Part shown: piece by piece, positions 1 through 9,047 of the stretch
How the letters are laid out: each line of letters opens with the position of its first letter
Numbering within the stretch: position 1 is the stretch's first letter
NCBI RefSeq assembly: GCF_018390605.1
Contig: NZ_JAHBGD010000005.1
Location: forward strand, 496,001 to 560,000
Length of the DNA: 64,000 nucleotides
DNA from: Ancylobacter defluvii
GTDB lineage: Bacteria > Pseudomonadota > Alphaproteobacteria > Rhizobiales > Xanthobacteraceae
Direction: 5' to 3'
The notes under the pieces: generated by a model
What the model saw: the letters and a program-made list of their open reading frames with translations, nothing else
Told to the model about the DNA's origin: nothing
Databases searched by the model: none
Program-made: the position numbers and the translations under genes

Positions 1-296
1 ACGTCATCGTCAAGCCGCCGACCGCTGAGCTGCGCGAGAACCAGAAGGACCAGGACAGCCTGCCGCCCTACGAGGTGCTGGACGCCATTCTCGAATGTCT
101 GGTCGAGAAGGAGATGCCGGTCGCCGACATCGCCGCGCTCGGCTTCGAGCCGGCACTGGTGGCGCGGGTGGAGCGGATGCTGAATATCGCCGAGTACAAG
201 CGCCGGCAGGCGGCGCCGGGGGTGAAGATCACCACCCGCAATTTCGGCCGCGACCGTCGCTACCCGATCACCAACCGGTTCCGCGAGACGGCGTAG
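1..296 (+). CDS. nadE: NAD+ synthetase, C-terminal part (gene runs in from the left)
   Basis: The reading frame is open from the first bases and stops at TAG 294-296, giving about 98 residues of a C-terminus. It reads PPTAELR, then QKDQDSLPPYEVLDAILECL, then NFGRDRRYPITNRFRE, which is the usual end of glutamine-dependent NAD+ synthetase. That enzyme amidates nicotinic acid adenine dinucleotide to NAD+ in the cytoplasm. The synthetase catalytic loop and the glutaminase domain lie outside the window, so activity cannot be judged here. The family assignment rests on these tail motifs and is firm. Confidence 0.9.
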   Translation, partial: VIVKPPTAELRENQKDQDSLPPYEVLDAILECLVEKEMPVADIAALGFEPALVARVERMLNIAEYKRRQAAPGVKITTRNFGRDRRYPITNRFRETA

Positions 297-436
297 ACGC
301 GCGGCCTTCTCGAAGGGCTGCGCGGCCCCGCCTTCAGTCCCGCAGTCGTGATGCGCGGGGGCGGCATCCCGGTGATATCACCGTCCTGCCCTGTGGTTCG
401 TCAGGGACCTGACCTTGGGGTTGAGCGAGGCGTGCC

Positions 437-1240
437 GTGAGGATCGCGACGACGACCGGGTTTGCGACGTTGCTGGCCGGGTGCCTCGCCATTGCGCCGG
501 TCGCCGCGCAGGACATGCTGCGCCATCTCGATTTGACCTCGCCGCAGATGACGATGGCGGAGCTGAGCCGCGCCGATGTCGAGGCGCTGATCGCCACGGC
601 AAAGCCGGGCCAGCCGGTCGATCTGGCGGGGCGTCGGCTCAACGGCCTCGATCTGTCCGGTCTCGATCTGACCGGGGCGAACTTCCGTACCGCGCTGCTC
701 AACCGCGTCAATCTCTCCGGCGCCCGGCTCGACGGAGCGGTGCTCGATCAGGCCTGGATGCTGAAGGCCGAGCTTTCCGGCGCCAGCCTCAAGAAGGCCA
801 GCCTGTTCGGCACGCAGATGCAGGACGGCCGGCTGGTCGGCGCCGATCTCTCCGGCGCCCGCATCGCCGGCGATTTCTCCCGCGCCGATCTGGGCAAGGC
901 CAATCTCGCAGGCGCCGATTTCAGCGCCGACATGCGCAACCAGTCGATGGGCCTGATGCGCGGCGTGCTGAACTCGGCCAATCTCGCGGGCGCCGATCTC
1001 GCCGGTGCCAATCTATCCCGCGCCCAGCTTCGCTATGCCAATCTGCGGGGAGCCAATCTGGCCGGCGCTTCGCTCGTCGGCATGGAGGCCGCCGGTGCCG
1101 ATCTTACCGGCGCCAATGTGGCGGGTGCCGACTTCAAGGGCGCCGATGTCGATTCGGCACGGCTGATCGGCCTTGTCGGTGTCGCGGCGGCGAAGAACCT
1201 GGACGCGGCCAAGAATCTCGGCCTTTCGATACGGCAGTGA
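437..1240 (+). CDS. Exported pentapeptide-repeat protein
   Basis: This is a 267-residue protein beginning at GTG 437. Residues 1 to about 25 form a Sec signal peptide ending in a VAAQ-type cleavage site. From about residue 62 to 250 the sequence is built of five-residue repeats of the A(D/N)LxG kind, for example LSGLDL, LTGANF, LAGADL and LAGANL, which fold into a right-handed quadrilateral beta-helix. Such proteins usually act by binding or mimicry rather than catalysis, and no catalytic motif is visible. The predicted location is the periplasm or outer surface. It lies between nadE and gltX on the same strand but shows no functional link to either. The role is unknown. Confidence 0.8.
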   Translation: MRIATTTGFATLLAGCLAIAPVAAQDMLRHLDLTSPQMTMAELSRADVEALIATAKPGQPVDLAGRRLNGLDLSGLDLTGANFRTALLNRVNLSGARLDGAVLDQAWMLKAELSGASLKKASLFGTQMQDGRLVGADLSGARIAGDFSRADLGKANLAGADFSADMRNQSMGLMRGVLNSANLAGADLAGANLSRAQLRYANLRGANLAGASLVGMEAAGADLTGANVAGADFKGADVDSARLIGLVGVAAAKNLDAAKNLGLSIRQ

Positions 1241-1290
1241 TGCACCGGCGTGGTTGTAAGCCGGCCGCGCCTCGGCGATAAGGCGGCACC

Positions 1291-2652
1291 ATGAGCACCG
1301 CGCCCGTCCACCGCCCCGTTCTCCGCTTCGCCCCGTCGCCGACCGGCCTGCTGCATGTCGGCAACGCCCGCACCGCGCTCTACAACGCGCTGCTCGCCCG
1401 GCGCGAGGGCGGCACCTTCATCCTGCGCTACGACGACACCGACACCGCCCGCTCGACGCGCGCATTCGCCGAGGCGATCGCGCAGGACCTGGCGTGGCTG
1501 GGCATCACGCCGGACCGTGTCGAGCGGCAGTCGGAGCGCCTGGCGCTCTACGATGCTGCCGCCGCGCGGCTGAAGGCGCTCGGCCGCCTCTATCCCGCCT
1601 ATGAGACCGAGGAGGAGCTGGAGACCCGCCGCCTGTCGCGGCGCCGGCGCGGCCTGCCGCCGGTCTATGATCGCGCGGCGCTGAAGCTGACCGCCGAGGA
1701 CCGTGCGCGCCTGGAGGCCGAGGGCCGGCGGCCGCACTGGCGCTTCCGGCTGGAGGGGCGCCCGGTGGCGTGGGACGATCTGGTGCGCGGGCGCCAGAGC
1801 ATCGATACCGCCGGCCTGTCGGATCCGGTGCTGGTGCGCGCCGACGGCTCCTATCTCTACACCTTTACCTCGGTGGTCGACGATATCGACATGGGCGTCA
1901 GCCATGTCATCCGCGGCGAGGACCATGTCACCAACACCGCGGTGCAGATCGAGATCATCGAGGCCCTTGGCGGCGCGGTGCCGGTTTTCGGCCACCACAA
2001 TCTGCTGACCCTGCCGAGCGGCGAGGGGCTGTCGAAGCGGCTCGGCCATTTGTCGCTGCGGGCGCTGCGCGAGGAAGGGCAGGAGGCGCTCGCCGTGGCG
2101 GCGCTCGCCCTGTTCACCGGCACCTCGCTGGCGGTGGAGCCGGCGGCCGACCTCGACGCGCTGGCCGCGCGCATCGATCTCGCGGCGATTTCCCGTGCGC
2201 CGGCGCGCTTCGATCCGGCCGATCTTGCCGCCCTCACCGCCGGCACGCTGCATCTGCTGCCTTACCCGGCCGTGGAGGCGCGGCTCGCCGCACTCGGCAT
2301 CGGCGGCGGCGAGGCGTTCTGGCTGGCGGTGCGCGGCAATCTGGCGACGCTGAAGGACGCGGCGTTGTGGTGGCGCGTGGTCGAGGGGCCGGTGGCGCCG
2401 GTGATCGCGCCCGAAGATGCGGACTTCCTCGCCCAGGCGGCTGCGCTGCTGCCGCCGCTACCCTGGACCGGCGAGGTCTATGCCGATTGGCTGGCGGCGC
2501 TGAAGCCGGTGTCCGGCCGCAAGGGCCGGGCGCTGTTCCACCCGCTGCGCGCGGCGTTGACCGGCGCCGAAAGCGGGCCGGAGCTCAAGGCGCTGCTGCC
2601 GCTGATCGGGCGGGAGCGGGCGCATGCCCGCCTCAACGGCGCGGCGGCCTGA
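1291..2652 (+). CDS. gltX: Glutamyl-tRNA synthetase
   Basis: Class I aminoacyl-tRNA synthetase of 453 residues that charges tRNA with glutamate. The Rossmann fold starts with [14 protein letters not shown], the HIGH-type signature being HVGN at residues 22-25. The KMSKS-type loop is GLSKRLG near residues 246-252. The protein is somewhat shorter than the roughly 470-residue bacterial norm, and the [10 protein letters not shown] form is typical of the second GltX of alphaproteobacteria, so a paralogue elsewhere in the genome is likely. Alphaproteobacteria generally make Gln-tRNA through Glu-tRNA(Gln) and GatCAB, so one of the copies must misacylate tRNA(Gln). Which copy does so cannot be read from this sequence. 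Confidence 0.95.
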   Translation: MSTAPVHRPVLRFAPSPTGLLHVGNARTALYNALLARREGGTFILRYDDTDTARSTRAFAEAIAQDLAWLGITPDRVERQSERLALYDAAAARLKALGRLYPAYETEEELETRRLSRRRRGLPPVYDRAALKLTAEDRARLEAEGRRPHWRFRLEGRPVAWDDLVRGRQSIDTAGLSDPVLVRADGSYLYTFTSVVDDIDMGVSHVIRGEDHVTNTAVQIEIIEALGGAVPVFGHHNLLTLPSGEGLSKRLGHLSLRALREEGQEALAVAALALFTGTSLAVEPAADLDALAARIDLAAISRAPARFDPADLAALTAGTLHLLPYPAVEARLAALGIGGGEAFWLAVRGNLATLKDAALWWRVVEGPVAPVIAPEDADFLAQAAALLPPLPWTGEVYADWLAALKPVSGRKGRALFHPLRAALTGAESGPELKALLPLIGRERAHARLNGAAA

Positions 2653-2663
2653 ACAGGCCTCCC

Positions 2664-2689
2664 GCCGGCGCGAGCGCCTGCGCGCCGGC
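2664..2689. terminator. Hairpin between convergent gltX and DUF2865 gene
   Basis: A perfect 9-bp stem GCCGGCGCG / CGCGCCGGC encloses an 8-nt loop. It lies between two genes that end towards each other (gltX + and the DUF2865 gene -). There is no T tract, so it may be a weak or bidirectional terminator or only an mRNA-stabilising stem. Confidence 0.45.
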
Positions 2690-2715
2690 AGCAAGCTGGG
2701 GGCGCCGGACCGGCG

Positions 2716-3744
2716 CTACTGCGCCGGCGGCTGGACGGCGGGGCGCGGCGTCGCCGGCGCGGCGCCGGGCTGGGTGGCCGGGCGCGGCTGCGACATCTCG
2801 CGCGAGGTGTCCTCGGTCACCACGATATCGCCCTTGCGCAGCGTCGGATCGGTGTCGCTGGTCAGCGCCTGCGCCCAGCTCTTGCCGGCCGGCCGGCAGG
2901 AGCAGGCGGCGGTATACTGCTTCTTGTAGAGCAGGGCGTTGGGCAGCGACATGTAGGTCTGGCCGCTGACGCTGACCGCGTTCTCGATATCCTCGCCGGG
3001 GTTGCGATAGACGAACAGCCGCGCCTCGGTGCCGGGGCACTGGCGCTGGCACATCGCCTCGTCGGAGGCGAATTTCGCGGCGGAGGCGGCATAGGAAATC
3101 GGGAAGAAGAAGCCGTCGCAGGTGCGCACGCAGACGGTGCGGTAGTTGGAGGACTTCGGCAGCTCCATCTCCAGCGGCTGGGCGTCCATCGACGGGGCCT
3201 CGTCTTCCTCCGACTGCCGCGGCACGCCGAACAGCTGCTCGAAGAAGTTGCGGGGCCGGCGTTCCGTGGCGGCGCCGCCGCGCGACTGACCGAGCGCGGC
3301 CTGATATTGCGGGCCGCAATTGTTCTGCGCCAGGGCGTAGATCAGCTGGCGGCGCTGCTCGTCATTGCCGCTGCGCTGGCCGCGGGCTTCGATCATGGTG
3401 CGGTCGAGCGCCGAGCGGGCCTGGGAGAGCCGGCGGTTCAGCCCCTCGCATTGCGGCGGCAGCTGCGGCTGGAAGATGAGGAAGCCGCGCTTGTCGCAGC
3501 CGAGCTGGCGGACCTGGCCGGACAGGTTGGCGATGTCCTGCTGCTGCTGGGCGATGACCGGGCCGAGATCGCGCTGGCCTCCGCCGCCGCGGTCGAGCTG
3601 GGCGAGCTGTCCTTCCAGCCGGACGCAGGCGCCGGGATCGGATTGCGCCGCGGCGATGTCCGCGCCGAGCGCGAGCACGGCGAGCGCGGCGAAGGATGAA
3701 CGCAGGGCGGAAGCGCGTGAGCGGCGGGCACTGGCGGTCGTCAT
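2716..3744 (-). CDS. DUF2865 family exported protein
   Basis: A 342-residue protein if started at ATG 3744, the last start before the signal peptide; longer frames upstream look non-coding. Residues 1-33 form an Arg-rich Sec signal peptide ending in AAAQS. A coiled-coil, Gln-rich region follows with CVRLEGQLAQLDRG and QQQQDIANLSGQVRQLGC. The C-terminal half holds the Cys motifs VCVRTCDGFFFPISY, CQRQCPGTEARLF and ACSCRPAGKSWA that define DUF2865, a family common in Rhizobiales. The end is a Pro/Gln-rich tail. The even number of cysteines suggests disulfides in the periplasm. The molecular function of the family is not known. Confidence 0.8.
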   Translation of the reverse strand: MTTASARRSRASALRSSFAALAVLALGADIAAAQSDPGACVRLEGQLAQLDRGGGGQRDLGPVIAQQQQDIANLSGQVRQLGCDKRGFLIFQPQLPPQCEGLNRRLSQARSALDRTMIEARGQRSGNDEQRRQLIYALAQNNCGPQYQAALGQSRGGAATERRPRNFFEQLFGVPRQSEEDEAPSMDAQPLEMELPKSSNYRTVCVRTCDGFFFPISYAASAAKFASDEAMCQRQCPGTEARLFVYRNPGEDIENAVSVSGQTYMSLPNALLYKKQYTAACSCRPAGKSWAQALTSDTDPTLRKGDIVVTEDTSREMSQPRPATQPGAAPATPRPAVQPPAQ

Positions 3745-4031
3745 CGGTGGGTACTGTCCTGCGCTTTCGGGCGGCGCGCGATTCAGGCGCGCCAATCCAT
3801 GGTTCCGCGCAAGAAGCACGGCGAGATTGGCCAAAGTTTGAACCCGCATCCGGCCGGCAAGGCAAGAGGCAAGGCAAGACCGAAAATCAGACCCGTCAAA
3901 TCGGGCCCATTGGATCGGGCCTGTCGAACCGGCCTGCGCCGGCGTCGCTTCGCCGCTGGGGCGGACGGCGCGTTGCGTGCGCCGCCCTACACCCCATATC
4001 ACGCTGGCCCCGGCTTTGGAGACACAAGTCC

Positions 4032-4568
4032 ATGAACATGCGCCGCCTTCCTGCCCTCATCCTCGCCGTTGCGCTTGGCCTCGTGGCCGTCGTGGCGCCG
4101 GGCCTCGACGGCACGGCACGGGCCGATGGGCCGGATCTGATCTTCAGGAAATCGACGGTGTGGAAATTCCTCACCCCGGACGACAAGCTCGCCACCTACG
4201 CCATCGACGATCCGATGGTCGAGGGCGTCGCCTGCTATTACACGGTGCCGGAGAAGGGCGGGGTTTCCGGCATGCTCGGCGTGGCGGAGGAGGTGTCGGA
4301 CATCTCCATCGCCTGCCGCCAGGTCGGGCCGATCGCCTTCAAGGGCAAGTTCGAGCAGGGCGACGTGGTGTATCGCGAGAGCCGCTCGCTGATCTTCAAG
4401 AAGATGCAGATCGTGCGCGGCTGCGACGCCAAGCGCAACGTGCTGGTCTATCTGGTCTATTCCGACAAGCTGATCGACGGCAGCCCGAAGAACTCCACCA
4501 CCAGCGTCCCCGTCATGCCCTGGGGTACGCAGGCCGAGGCGCCGCGCTGCGGCGACTTCGTGCGATAG
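4032..4568 (+). CDS. creA: CreA family periplasmic protein
   Basis: A 178-residue homologue of E. coli CreA (COG3045), of unknown function. A Sec signal peptide covers about residues 1-33. Typical family segments follow: FRKSTVWKFLTPDDKLA, the VEGVACYYTVPEKGG segment, ISIACRQVGP and VRGCDAKRNVLVYLVYSDKL. ATG 4032 is used; an in-frame ATG two codons later at 4038 is equally possible. The conserved cysteines near the middle are present. A strong rho-independent stem follows the gene. The family assignment is secure, but the biological role in any species remains poorly defined. Confidence 0.88.
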   Translation: MNMRRLPALILAVALGLVAVVAPGLDGTARADGPDLIFRKSTVWKFLTPDDKLATYAIDDPMVEGVACYYTVPEKGGVSGMLGVAEEVSDISIACRQVGPIAFKGKFEQGDVVYRESRSLIFKKMQIVRGCDAKRNVLVYLVYSDKLIDGSPKNSTTSVPVMPWGTQAEAPRCGDFVR

Positions 4569-4601
4569 TGGCGCAAAAGCAATAGTGGCGCGGAAAACGC
4601 A

Positions 4602-4626
4602 AAAGGGCCGGTCGAGCCGGCCCTTT
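4602..4626. terminator. Bidirectional terminator between creA and the next gene
   Basis: A 10-bp perfect stem AAAGGGCCGG / CCGGCCCTTT has a 5-nt loop TCGAG. The A-rich and T-rich ends let it work for both the creA transcript (+) and the convergent 4650-4988 gene (-). Confidence 0.8.
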
Positions 4627-4649
4627 CCCACAGAACGCCGCGCGAGCGG

Positions 4650-4988
4650 TCAGCGGCAGGTGATGGCGACGGTGTCGCGGCAGGAGCCGCCGGTGCAGGT
4701 GGTCTGCGCCGTCTTGGCGGCGACCGAGATGCGCAGCGCATCGCTGGTCACCTTGCCGAAGCTCACCGCGCGCTCGAAATCGTGCACCCGGCACCAAGCA
4801 TCGGCAATGGCCTGGCCGCAGGCGCCGCCGGTGGCGACGCAGGTGTCGACGCCATAACCATCGGACATGTCGACGACAAAGATATTGTCCACGCTCTCGG
4901 CCAGGGCGGCAGCGGGCACGAGGGCCGGGCCGGTGGCGAAAAGCGCGGCGGCGAAAAGGGCGGGACGGAACATCGATGCGGGGGACAT
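4650..4988 (-). CDS. Small exported Cys-containing protein, unknown function
   Basis: A 112-residue protein with a Sec signal peptide of about 30 residues ending in ALAES. The mature part of about 80 residues has six cysteines, including the spaced elements DTCVATGGACG, AWCRVHDFE and TCTGGSCRDTVAITC, which suggests disulfide bonds in the periplasm. It is not recognised as a named domain; similar small proteins occur in Rhizobiales genomes. It is convergent with creA and shares the terminator between them. Nothing in the sequence gives a reaction or partner. Confidence 0.65.
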   Translation of the reverse strand: MSPASMFRPALFAAALFATGPALVPAAALAESVDNIFVVDMSDGYGVDTCVATGGACGQAIADAWCRVHDFERAVSFGKVTSDALRISVAAKTAQTTCTGGSCRDTVAITCR

Positions 4989-5241
4989 GGCGGGATACTT
5001 TTGCGGGGAGCTCGTCGGCAGCGAGCAGACAACGCAGCTGACGACAAAAAGTTTAAGCCCACGCTAAAGTTCGGGAGCGAACCGCACGCCGGCCTCGGCG
5101 GCGGTGGATAGCCCCCCGGTCTCGGGCGCGTCAACCGGGTTCGCCCGATCAACGGTACGGCCTTGACGTGGCCGTGCAAACGGAACAAGAGGCGCGGCCT
5201 CCGTGCAACAGTGGACGGCGGCGCTGAAGGAAGGCGAACAT

Positions 5242-6651
5242 ATGTCGGCAGTTTCGGGAGCGGACAATTCGGGCACGGTGCTGCCCGAGCTCAAGCTCTA
5301 CAACACGCTCACGCGTCAGCGGGAGAACTTCGCGCCGCTCGATTCGAAGCTGGTGCGGATGTATGTGTGCGGCCCGACCGTCTATGACCTCGCCCATATC
5401 GGCAATGCGCGCCCGGTGATCGTGTTCGATCTGGTCTACCGGCTGCTGCGCCATCTCTACGGGCCGGCGCACGTCAAATACGTGCGCAACATCACCGACG
5501 TCGACGACAAGATCAATGCGCGCGCCGCGCAGGATCATCCCGGTCTCGACCTCAACGAGGCGATCGCCAAGGTGACCTTCGCCACCGAGGCGCAGTTCCA
5601 CGACGATCTCGAGGCGCTGGGGGTGCTCCACCCCGATGTCGAGCCGCGCGCCACCGAGCACATCGCCGAGATGCGCGAGCTCATCGAGCGCCTCGTCGCC
5701 TCCGGCCATGCCTATGTCGCCGAGGACCACGTGCTGTTCTCGGTGCCGGGCATGCCGGATTACGGCCAGCTCTCGCACCGGCCGCTTGAGGACATGATCG
5801 CCGGCGCCCGCGTCGACGTCGCGCCCTACAAGCGCGATGCCATGGACTTCGTGCTGTGGAAGCCCTCCAAGCCCGGCGAGCCGGGCTGGTCGTCCCCCGC
5901 CGGCATCGCCGTGCCTGGCCGCCCGGGCTGGCACATCGAGTGCTCGGCGATGAGCTGGAAGCATCTCGGCGAAACCTTCGACATCCATGGCGGCGGCATC
6001 GACCTCGTCTTCCCGCACCATGAGAACGAAGTGGCGCAGTCGCGCTGCGCCTTCCACACCGGCATCATGGCCAAGACGTGGATGCATAACGGCTTCCTGC
6101 AGGTGGAAGGCGAGAAGATGTCGAAGTCGCTCGGCAACTTCGTCACCATCCGCGACCTTTTGGCGGATTGGCCGGGGGACGTGCTGCGCCTCAACATGCT
6201 CAAGACCCATTACCGCCAGCCGATCGACTGGACGGTGAAGGGGCTGGAGGAGAGCGCCAAGACCTTGGAACAGTGGTTCGACGCCGCCGCCATCGAAGCC
6301 TATCCGCGCCCGGCACCGGCGGTGCTGGAGGCGCTGTGCGACGACCTCAATACCCCGAAGGCCATCGCCGAGATGCACGCGCTGAAGGACCATGCCGGCA
6401 AGAAGGCGCTGGCCGGCACGCTGGCCTTCCTCGGCTTCGAGGCGGCGCGTGTCGAGGCGTGGAGCGTCGCGCACGCGCCAGTGCTGGCGATCTCCGGCCC
6501 CGAGATCGAGGCGCGGATCGCCGAGCGCATCGCCGCCCGCCGCAACCGCGATTTCGCCGCCTCCGACCGCATCCGCGACGAGCTGCTCGCGCAGGGCGTG
6601 GCGCTGAAGGACAACAAGGACGGCACCACCACCTGGGAGGCGAAGCGTTGA
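5242..6651 (+). CDS. cysS: Cysteinyl-tRNA synthetase
   Basis: Class I synthetase of 469 residues that charges tRNA(Cys). The zinc ligand Cys43 lies in the YVCGPTVYD motif, HIGN is at residues 52-55, and KMSKS is at about 292-296. The other expected zinc elements are seen in [11 protein letters not shown] and FPHHENE. ATG 5242 is chosen because AAGGAAGG lies just upstream of it at normal spacing and the protein then starts just before the conserved LKLYNTLT block; a start 13 codons earlier lacks this. The 3' end overlaps the start of the following acetyltransferase by 4 nt, so the two are translationally coupled. Confidence 0.95.
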   Translation: MSAVSGADNSGTVLPELKLYNTLTRQRENFAPLDSKLVRMYVCGPTVYDLAHIGNARPVIVFDLVYRLLRHLYGPAHVKYVRNITDVDDKINARAAQDHPGLDLNEAIAKVTFATEAQFHDDLEALGVLHPDVEPRATEHIAEMRELIERLVASGHAYVAEDHVLFSVPGMPDYGQLSHRPLEDMIAGARVDVAPYKRDAMDFVLWKPSKPGEPGWSSPAGIAVPGRPGWHIECSAMSWKHLGETFDIHGGGIDLVFPHHENEVAQSRCAFHTGIMAKTWMHNGFLQVEGEKMSKSLGNFVTIRDLLADWPGDVLRLNMLKTHYRQPIDWTVKGLEESAKTLEQWFDAAAIEAYPRPAPAVLEALCDDLNTPKAIAEMHALKDHAGKKALAGTLAFLGFEAARVEAWSVAHAPVLAISGPEIEARIAERIAARRNRDFAASDRIRDELLAQGVALKDNKDGTTTWEAKR

Positions 6652-7157
6652 GCGACAGCAACACGCGCCCGCCCGCCGGTCTCCGCCCGTTTCTGCCCTC
6701 CGATACGCCGGCGCTCGCGGCCATCCTCTCGGCGGCGATCTTCGAGTTGACCAGCGAGGATTACGATCCCGACCAGCAGGAGGGCTGGGCCGCCGTGGTC
6801 GCCGACGAGGAGACGCTGGGCAAAAGGCTCGCCGGGGCCCTGACCCTGGTGGCCGAGCGCGACGGCGAGCTGGTGGGCTTCATCGCCCTCGCCGACAACA
6901 AGCATATCGACCTGCTCTATGTGCATCCGGACGTCGCGGGGGAGGGCGTCGCGGCGCTGCTCTGCGACGCGATCGAACGGCTGGCGCTGGCCCGCGGGGC
7001 GACGAGCCTGACGTCCGACGCCAGCGACACCGCGCTTGGCTTTTTCCAGAAGCGCGGCTACGTGGCCCGCCAGCGCAATTCGGTGCTGCGCGGCGCAGTC
7101 TGGCTCGGCGATACCACGGTCGAGAAGAAGCTGACGGGAGAGGGCGTCGGCGGCTGA
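6648..7157 (+). CDS. GNAT family N-acetyltransferase
   Basis: A 169-residue protein starting at TTG 6648, whose start overlaps the cysS stop (TTGA). The GNAT core is visible as [32 protein letters not shown] (strands 4-5, with an atypical acetyl-CoA loop VAGEGV in place of the usual RGxGxG), then [11 protein letters not shown] near the C-terminus, which is the common GNAT ending. It should move an acetyl group from acetyl-CoA to an amine or a protein; the substrate is not predictable. The TTG start and 4-nt overlap imply that it is made only when cysS is translated. Confidence 0.8.
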   Translation: MSDSNTRPPAGLRPFLPSDTPALAAILSAAIFELTSEDYDPDQQEGWAAVVADEETLGKRLAGALTLVAERDGELVGFIALADNKHIDLLYVHPDVAGEGVAALLCDAIERLALARGATSLTSDASDTALGFFQKRGYVARQRNSVLRGAVWLGDTTVEKKLTGEGVGG

Positions 7158-7214
7158 ACGGCCGGCGGACCTTCCCCCGGCGGACTTCCCCCCGGCGTCT
7201 CACCTTCCGGCGTC

Positions 7215-7826
7215 TCACATCCGGTCGAGCACCTGCTCGACCGCCTCGCCGTGCAGCTCGGTCTCCGACACATTGGCGAGCGCGGTGGCGAGCTTCGGCA
7301 TCACCGCGCGCACATTGTGGGCGACGAGCATACGGATCGGCCGGGCGACGTTGACGAAGCCGGTGCCCTGCATGTGCTCGAACAGCCGCAGCAGCGGGTC
7401 CCAGAAGCCGGCGATATTGAGCACCATCACCGGCTTGCGGTGGCGGTTCAGCTGCACCCAGGTGAGCTGCTCGACCAACTCCTCCAGCGTGCCGATGCCG
7501 CCGGGCAAGGCGAGGAAGGCGTCGGCGCGCTCGAACATCAGCCGCTTGCGTTCGTGCATGTCGTGGGTGACGATCAGCTCGTGGGCGTATTCGAAGGCCT
7601 GCTCCTTGCCGATCAGGAAATCCGGGATGATGCCGGTGACATGCCCGCCCGCCTCGGCGCAGGCGCGGGCGGTGGCGCCCATCAGCCCGACGCCGCCGCC
7701 GCCATAGATGAGGCGGATGTTTTCCTGCGCCAGCAGCCGTCCCAGCTCCATGGCGGATTCGAGATAGATGGAGTCGTCCCCGCTGGCCGCCCCGCAATAA
7801 ACGCATAAACTCTTGATCTTGGTCAT
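7215..7826 (-). CDS. LOG family protein (TIGR00730), nucleotide 5'-monophosphate phosphoribohydrolase
   Basis: A 203-residue Rossmann-fold protein of the LOG/YvdD family. The phosphate-binding loop GGGGVGLMG is at residues 42-50 and the family signature PGGIGTLEE at 108-116, which carries the catalytic Glu residues. Family members cleave the N-glycosidic bond of cytokinin riboside monophosphate or AMP-like nucleotides, releasing ribose 5-phosphate. In plant-associated bacteria this can give active cytokinin, but in most bacteria the physiological substrate is unsettled. It is convergent with the cysS-GNAT pair and stands alone. Confidence 0.9.
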   Translation of the reverse strand: MTKIKSLCVYCGAASGDDSIYLESAMELGRLLAQENIRLIYGGGGVGLMGATARACAEAGGHVTGIIPDFLIGKEQAFEYAHELIVTHDMHERKRLMFERADAFLALPGGIGTLEELVEQLTWVQLNRHRKPVMVLNIAGFWDPLLRLFEHMQGTGFVNVARPIRMLVAHNVRAVMPKLATALANVSETELHGEAVEQVLDRM

Positions 7827-7939
7827 GTCCCCATGATGCAGCGCAATGCGGGGCCGTCAAGCGCCGCCGGCACGGCCTCCGGCCGGCGGCCATGCGGGCA
7901 ATTGTCCCGTCCCGTCGGCGGCCGGCCGCCCATAGCCGC

Positions 7940-8285
7940 GCCGCCCGTCGCCGTCGAAATTCGACGCCGAGCTTCAGCAGCATCTGGTGGCGTTCGTGGC
8001 TGACGGTCGAGATTGCCGCCCCAATCGGCCGAGGAGCCGGCCAGATAGCGCAGTTCGCTGCCGAGGCAGATGATTCATCGCTGTCCTCGGCCGCCTGGTT
8101 GAACCGGCCGACCGCCGAGATCGGCAGTTGCTGCTCGCCCCGGTCATTGGTGTCCGAACCCTCGGTGAAGCCGAAGATGCTCTCGCTGTCGATCTCGTAG
8201 CCGGCATCCGGCGCGCGCGGGATGTCCCGTGCCGGCGATCAGGGCGAGGAGGCAGGCTGAGGCGAGGAGGCCGCCGCGGTGCCGC
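7940..8285 (-). pseudogene. Decayed exported-protein gene (frameshifted remnant)
   Basis: No intact frame exists, but pieces of one protein can be read on the minus strand. Near 8215-8285 there is a signal-peptide-like stretch (LLASACLLALIAGTGHPARA). After a shift of one base the frame continues with AGYEIDSESIFGFTEGSDTN and ISAVGRFNQAAED near 8090-8210. Near 7945-8010, after a loss of similarity, comes ERHQMLLKLGVEFRRR. The motif FGFTEGSD followed by VGRF is seen in exported or outer-membrane-type hypothetical proteins of Rhizobiales. The remaining bases of the 7827-8433 gap show nothing else that can be supported. Confidence 0.45.
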
Positions 8286-8433
8286 CTATACGCTTGATCT
8301 GAAGATCAATTTGGTAATCGCGCACATCAATATTGCGTTGCTTAATGCGATGTCCCGGTTGGGCGGGGTGGGCCGGTGCGGAATCACGGCATCGATGGCA
8401 TGGTGCGCAAAGCAGCGAATTTCAGGTGGCGTG

Positions 8434-8940
8434 ATGACGGCTCGACCTCTGGTAATGTTTCCCGATCGTCGCCTGAGCGCGGTCGCCGTTCCGGTGACGG
8501 CGTTCGACGACGAGTTGCGGCGGCTTGCGCTCGATCTGGTCGACACGTTGCGGGCGGCGCCGGGCATCGGCATCACGGCCGGCCATGTCGGCGTGCCGCT
8601 GCGGGTGGTGGTGCTGGAGTTGCCGGATGACCCGGAGCCCAGCCTCTACATCAATCCGGAAGTTGTTTGGGTCTCCGAGGAAACCCAGCGTCACGCCGAG
8701 GGCAGCGTCTCGATGCCCGGCGCCACCGAAGAGATCGAGCGCCCGGCGAAGCTGCGGCTGCGCTTTCAGGATCTCGACGGCACCGTCCACGAAGAGGAGG
8801 CCCAGGGCCTGCGCGCCGTCTGCCATCAGCATGAGATCGATCAGCTCGACGGCATCTTCTGGCTGCAGCGGCTGTCGCGGCTGAAGCGCGAGCGGGTGGT
8901 CAAGCGCTATGAAAAGCTCGGGCGCGCGGTGCCAAGGTGA
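8434..8940 (+). CDS. Peptide deformylase-like protein lacking metal ligands
   Basis: A 168-residue protein with the fold and length of peptide deformylase, which removes the formyl group from nascent proteins. The three catalytic motifs are all altered: the GxGxAAxQ motif reads GIGITAGH (44-51), EGCLS reads EGSVS (89-93) and HEIDHL reads HEIDQL (from 133). The metal-binding Cys and the second metal-binding His are therefore replaced by Ser and Gln, and the oxyanion Gln by His; the first His and the Glu remain. Known deformylases need Cys-His-His for Fe2+ or Zn2+, so this copy is probably inactive or has a different role. A true def must lie elsewhere. ATG 8434 is preceded by AGGTGG. Confidence 0.8.
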   Translation: MTARPLVMFPDRRLSAVAVPVTAFDDELRRLALDLVDTLRAAPGIGITAGHVGVPLRVVVLELPDDPEPSLYINPEVVWVSEETQRHAEGSVSMPGATEEIERPAKLRLRFQDLDGTVHEEEAQGLRAVCHQHEIDQLDGIFWLQRLSRLKRERVVKRYEKLGRAVPR

Positions 8941-8987
8941 CGGCCGGCGCTCGCGGCCCTCTCCGAGCGTGTCCCTCAAGCGTCTTT

Positions 8988-9013
8988 CCGAGTGTCTTCC
9001 CCGAGTGTCTTCC
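8988..9013. repeat. 13-bp tandem direct repeat upstream of arsR gene
   Basis: Two perfect adjacent copies of CCGAGTGTCTTCC (8988-9000 and 9001-9013) lie 13 nt before the operator-like dyad of the ArsR gene. It may be a binding site or simply a local duplication. Confidence 0.6.
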
Positions 9014-9025
9014 CAACGCCGCAAT

Positions 9026-9043
9026 CATCGTCTATCGACGATG
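9026..9043. promoter_or_regulatory. Operator-like inverted repeat of the ArsR regulator
   Basis: The dyad CATCGTC-TATC-GACGATG has perfect 7-bp arms and a 4-nt centre. It ends 4 nt before the ATG at 9048. ArsR/SmtB repressors typically bind such 12-18 bp dyads over their own promoters, so auto-repression of the regulator and the downstream exporter is the natural reading. Confidence 0.6.
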
Positions 9044-9047
9044 AACG

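Noticed and set aside
1033-2253. A 406-codon minus-strand frame opposite gltX
   Set aside because: Antisense shadow of a well-conserved gene; no motif and no ribosome site.
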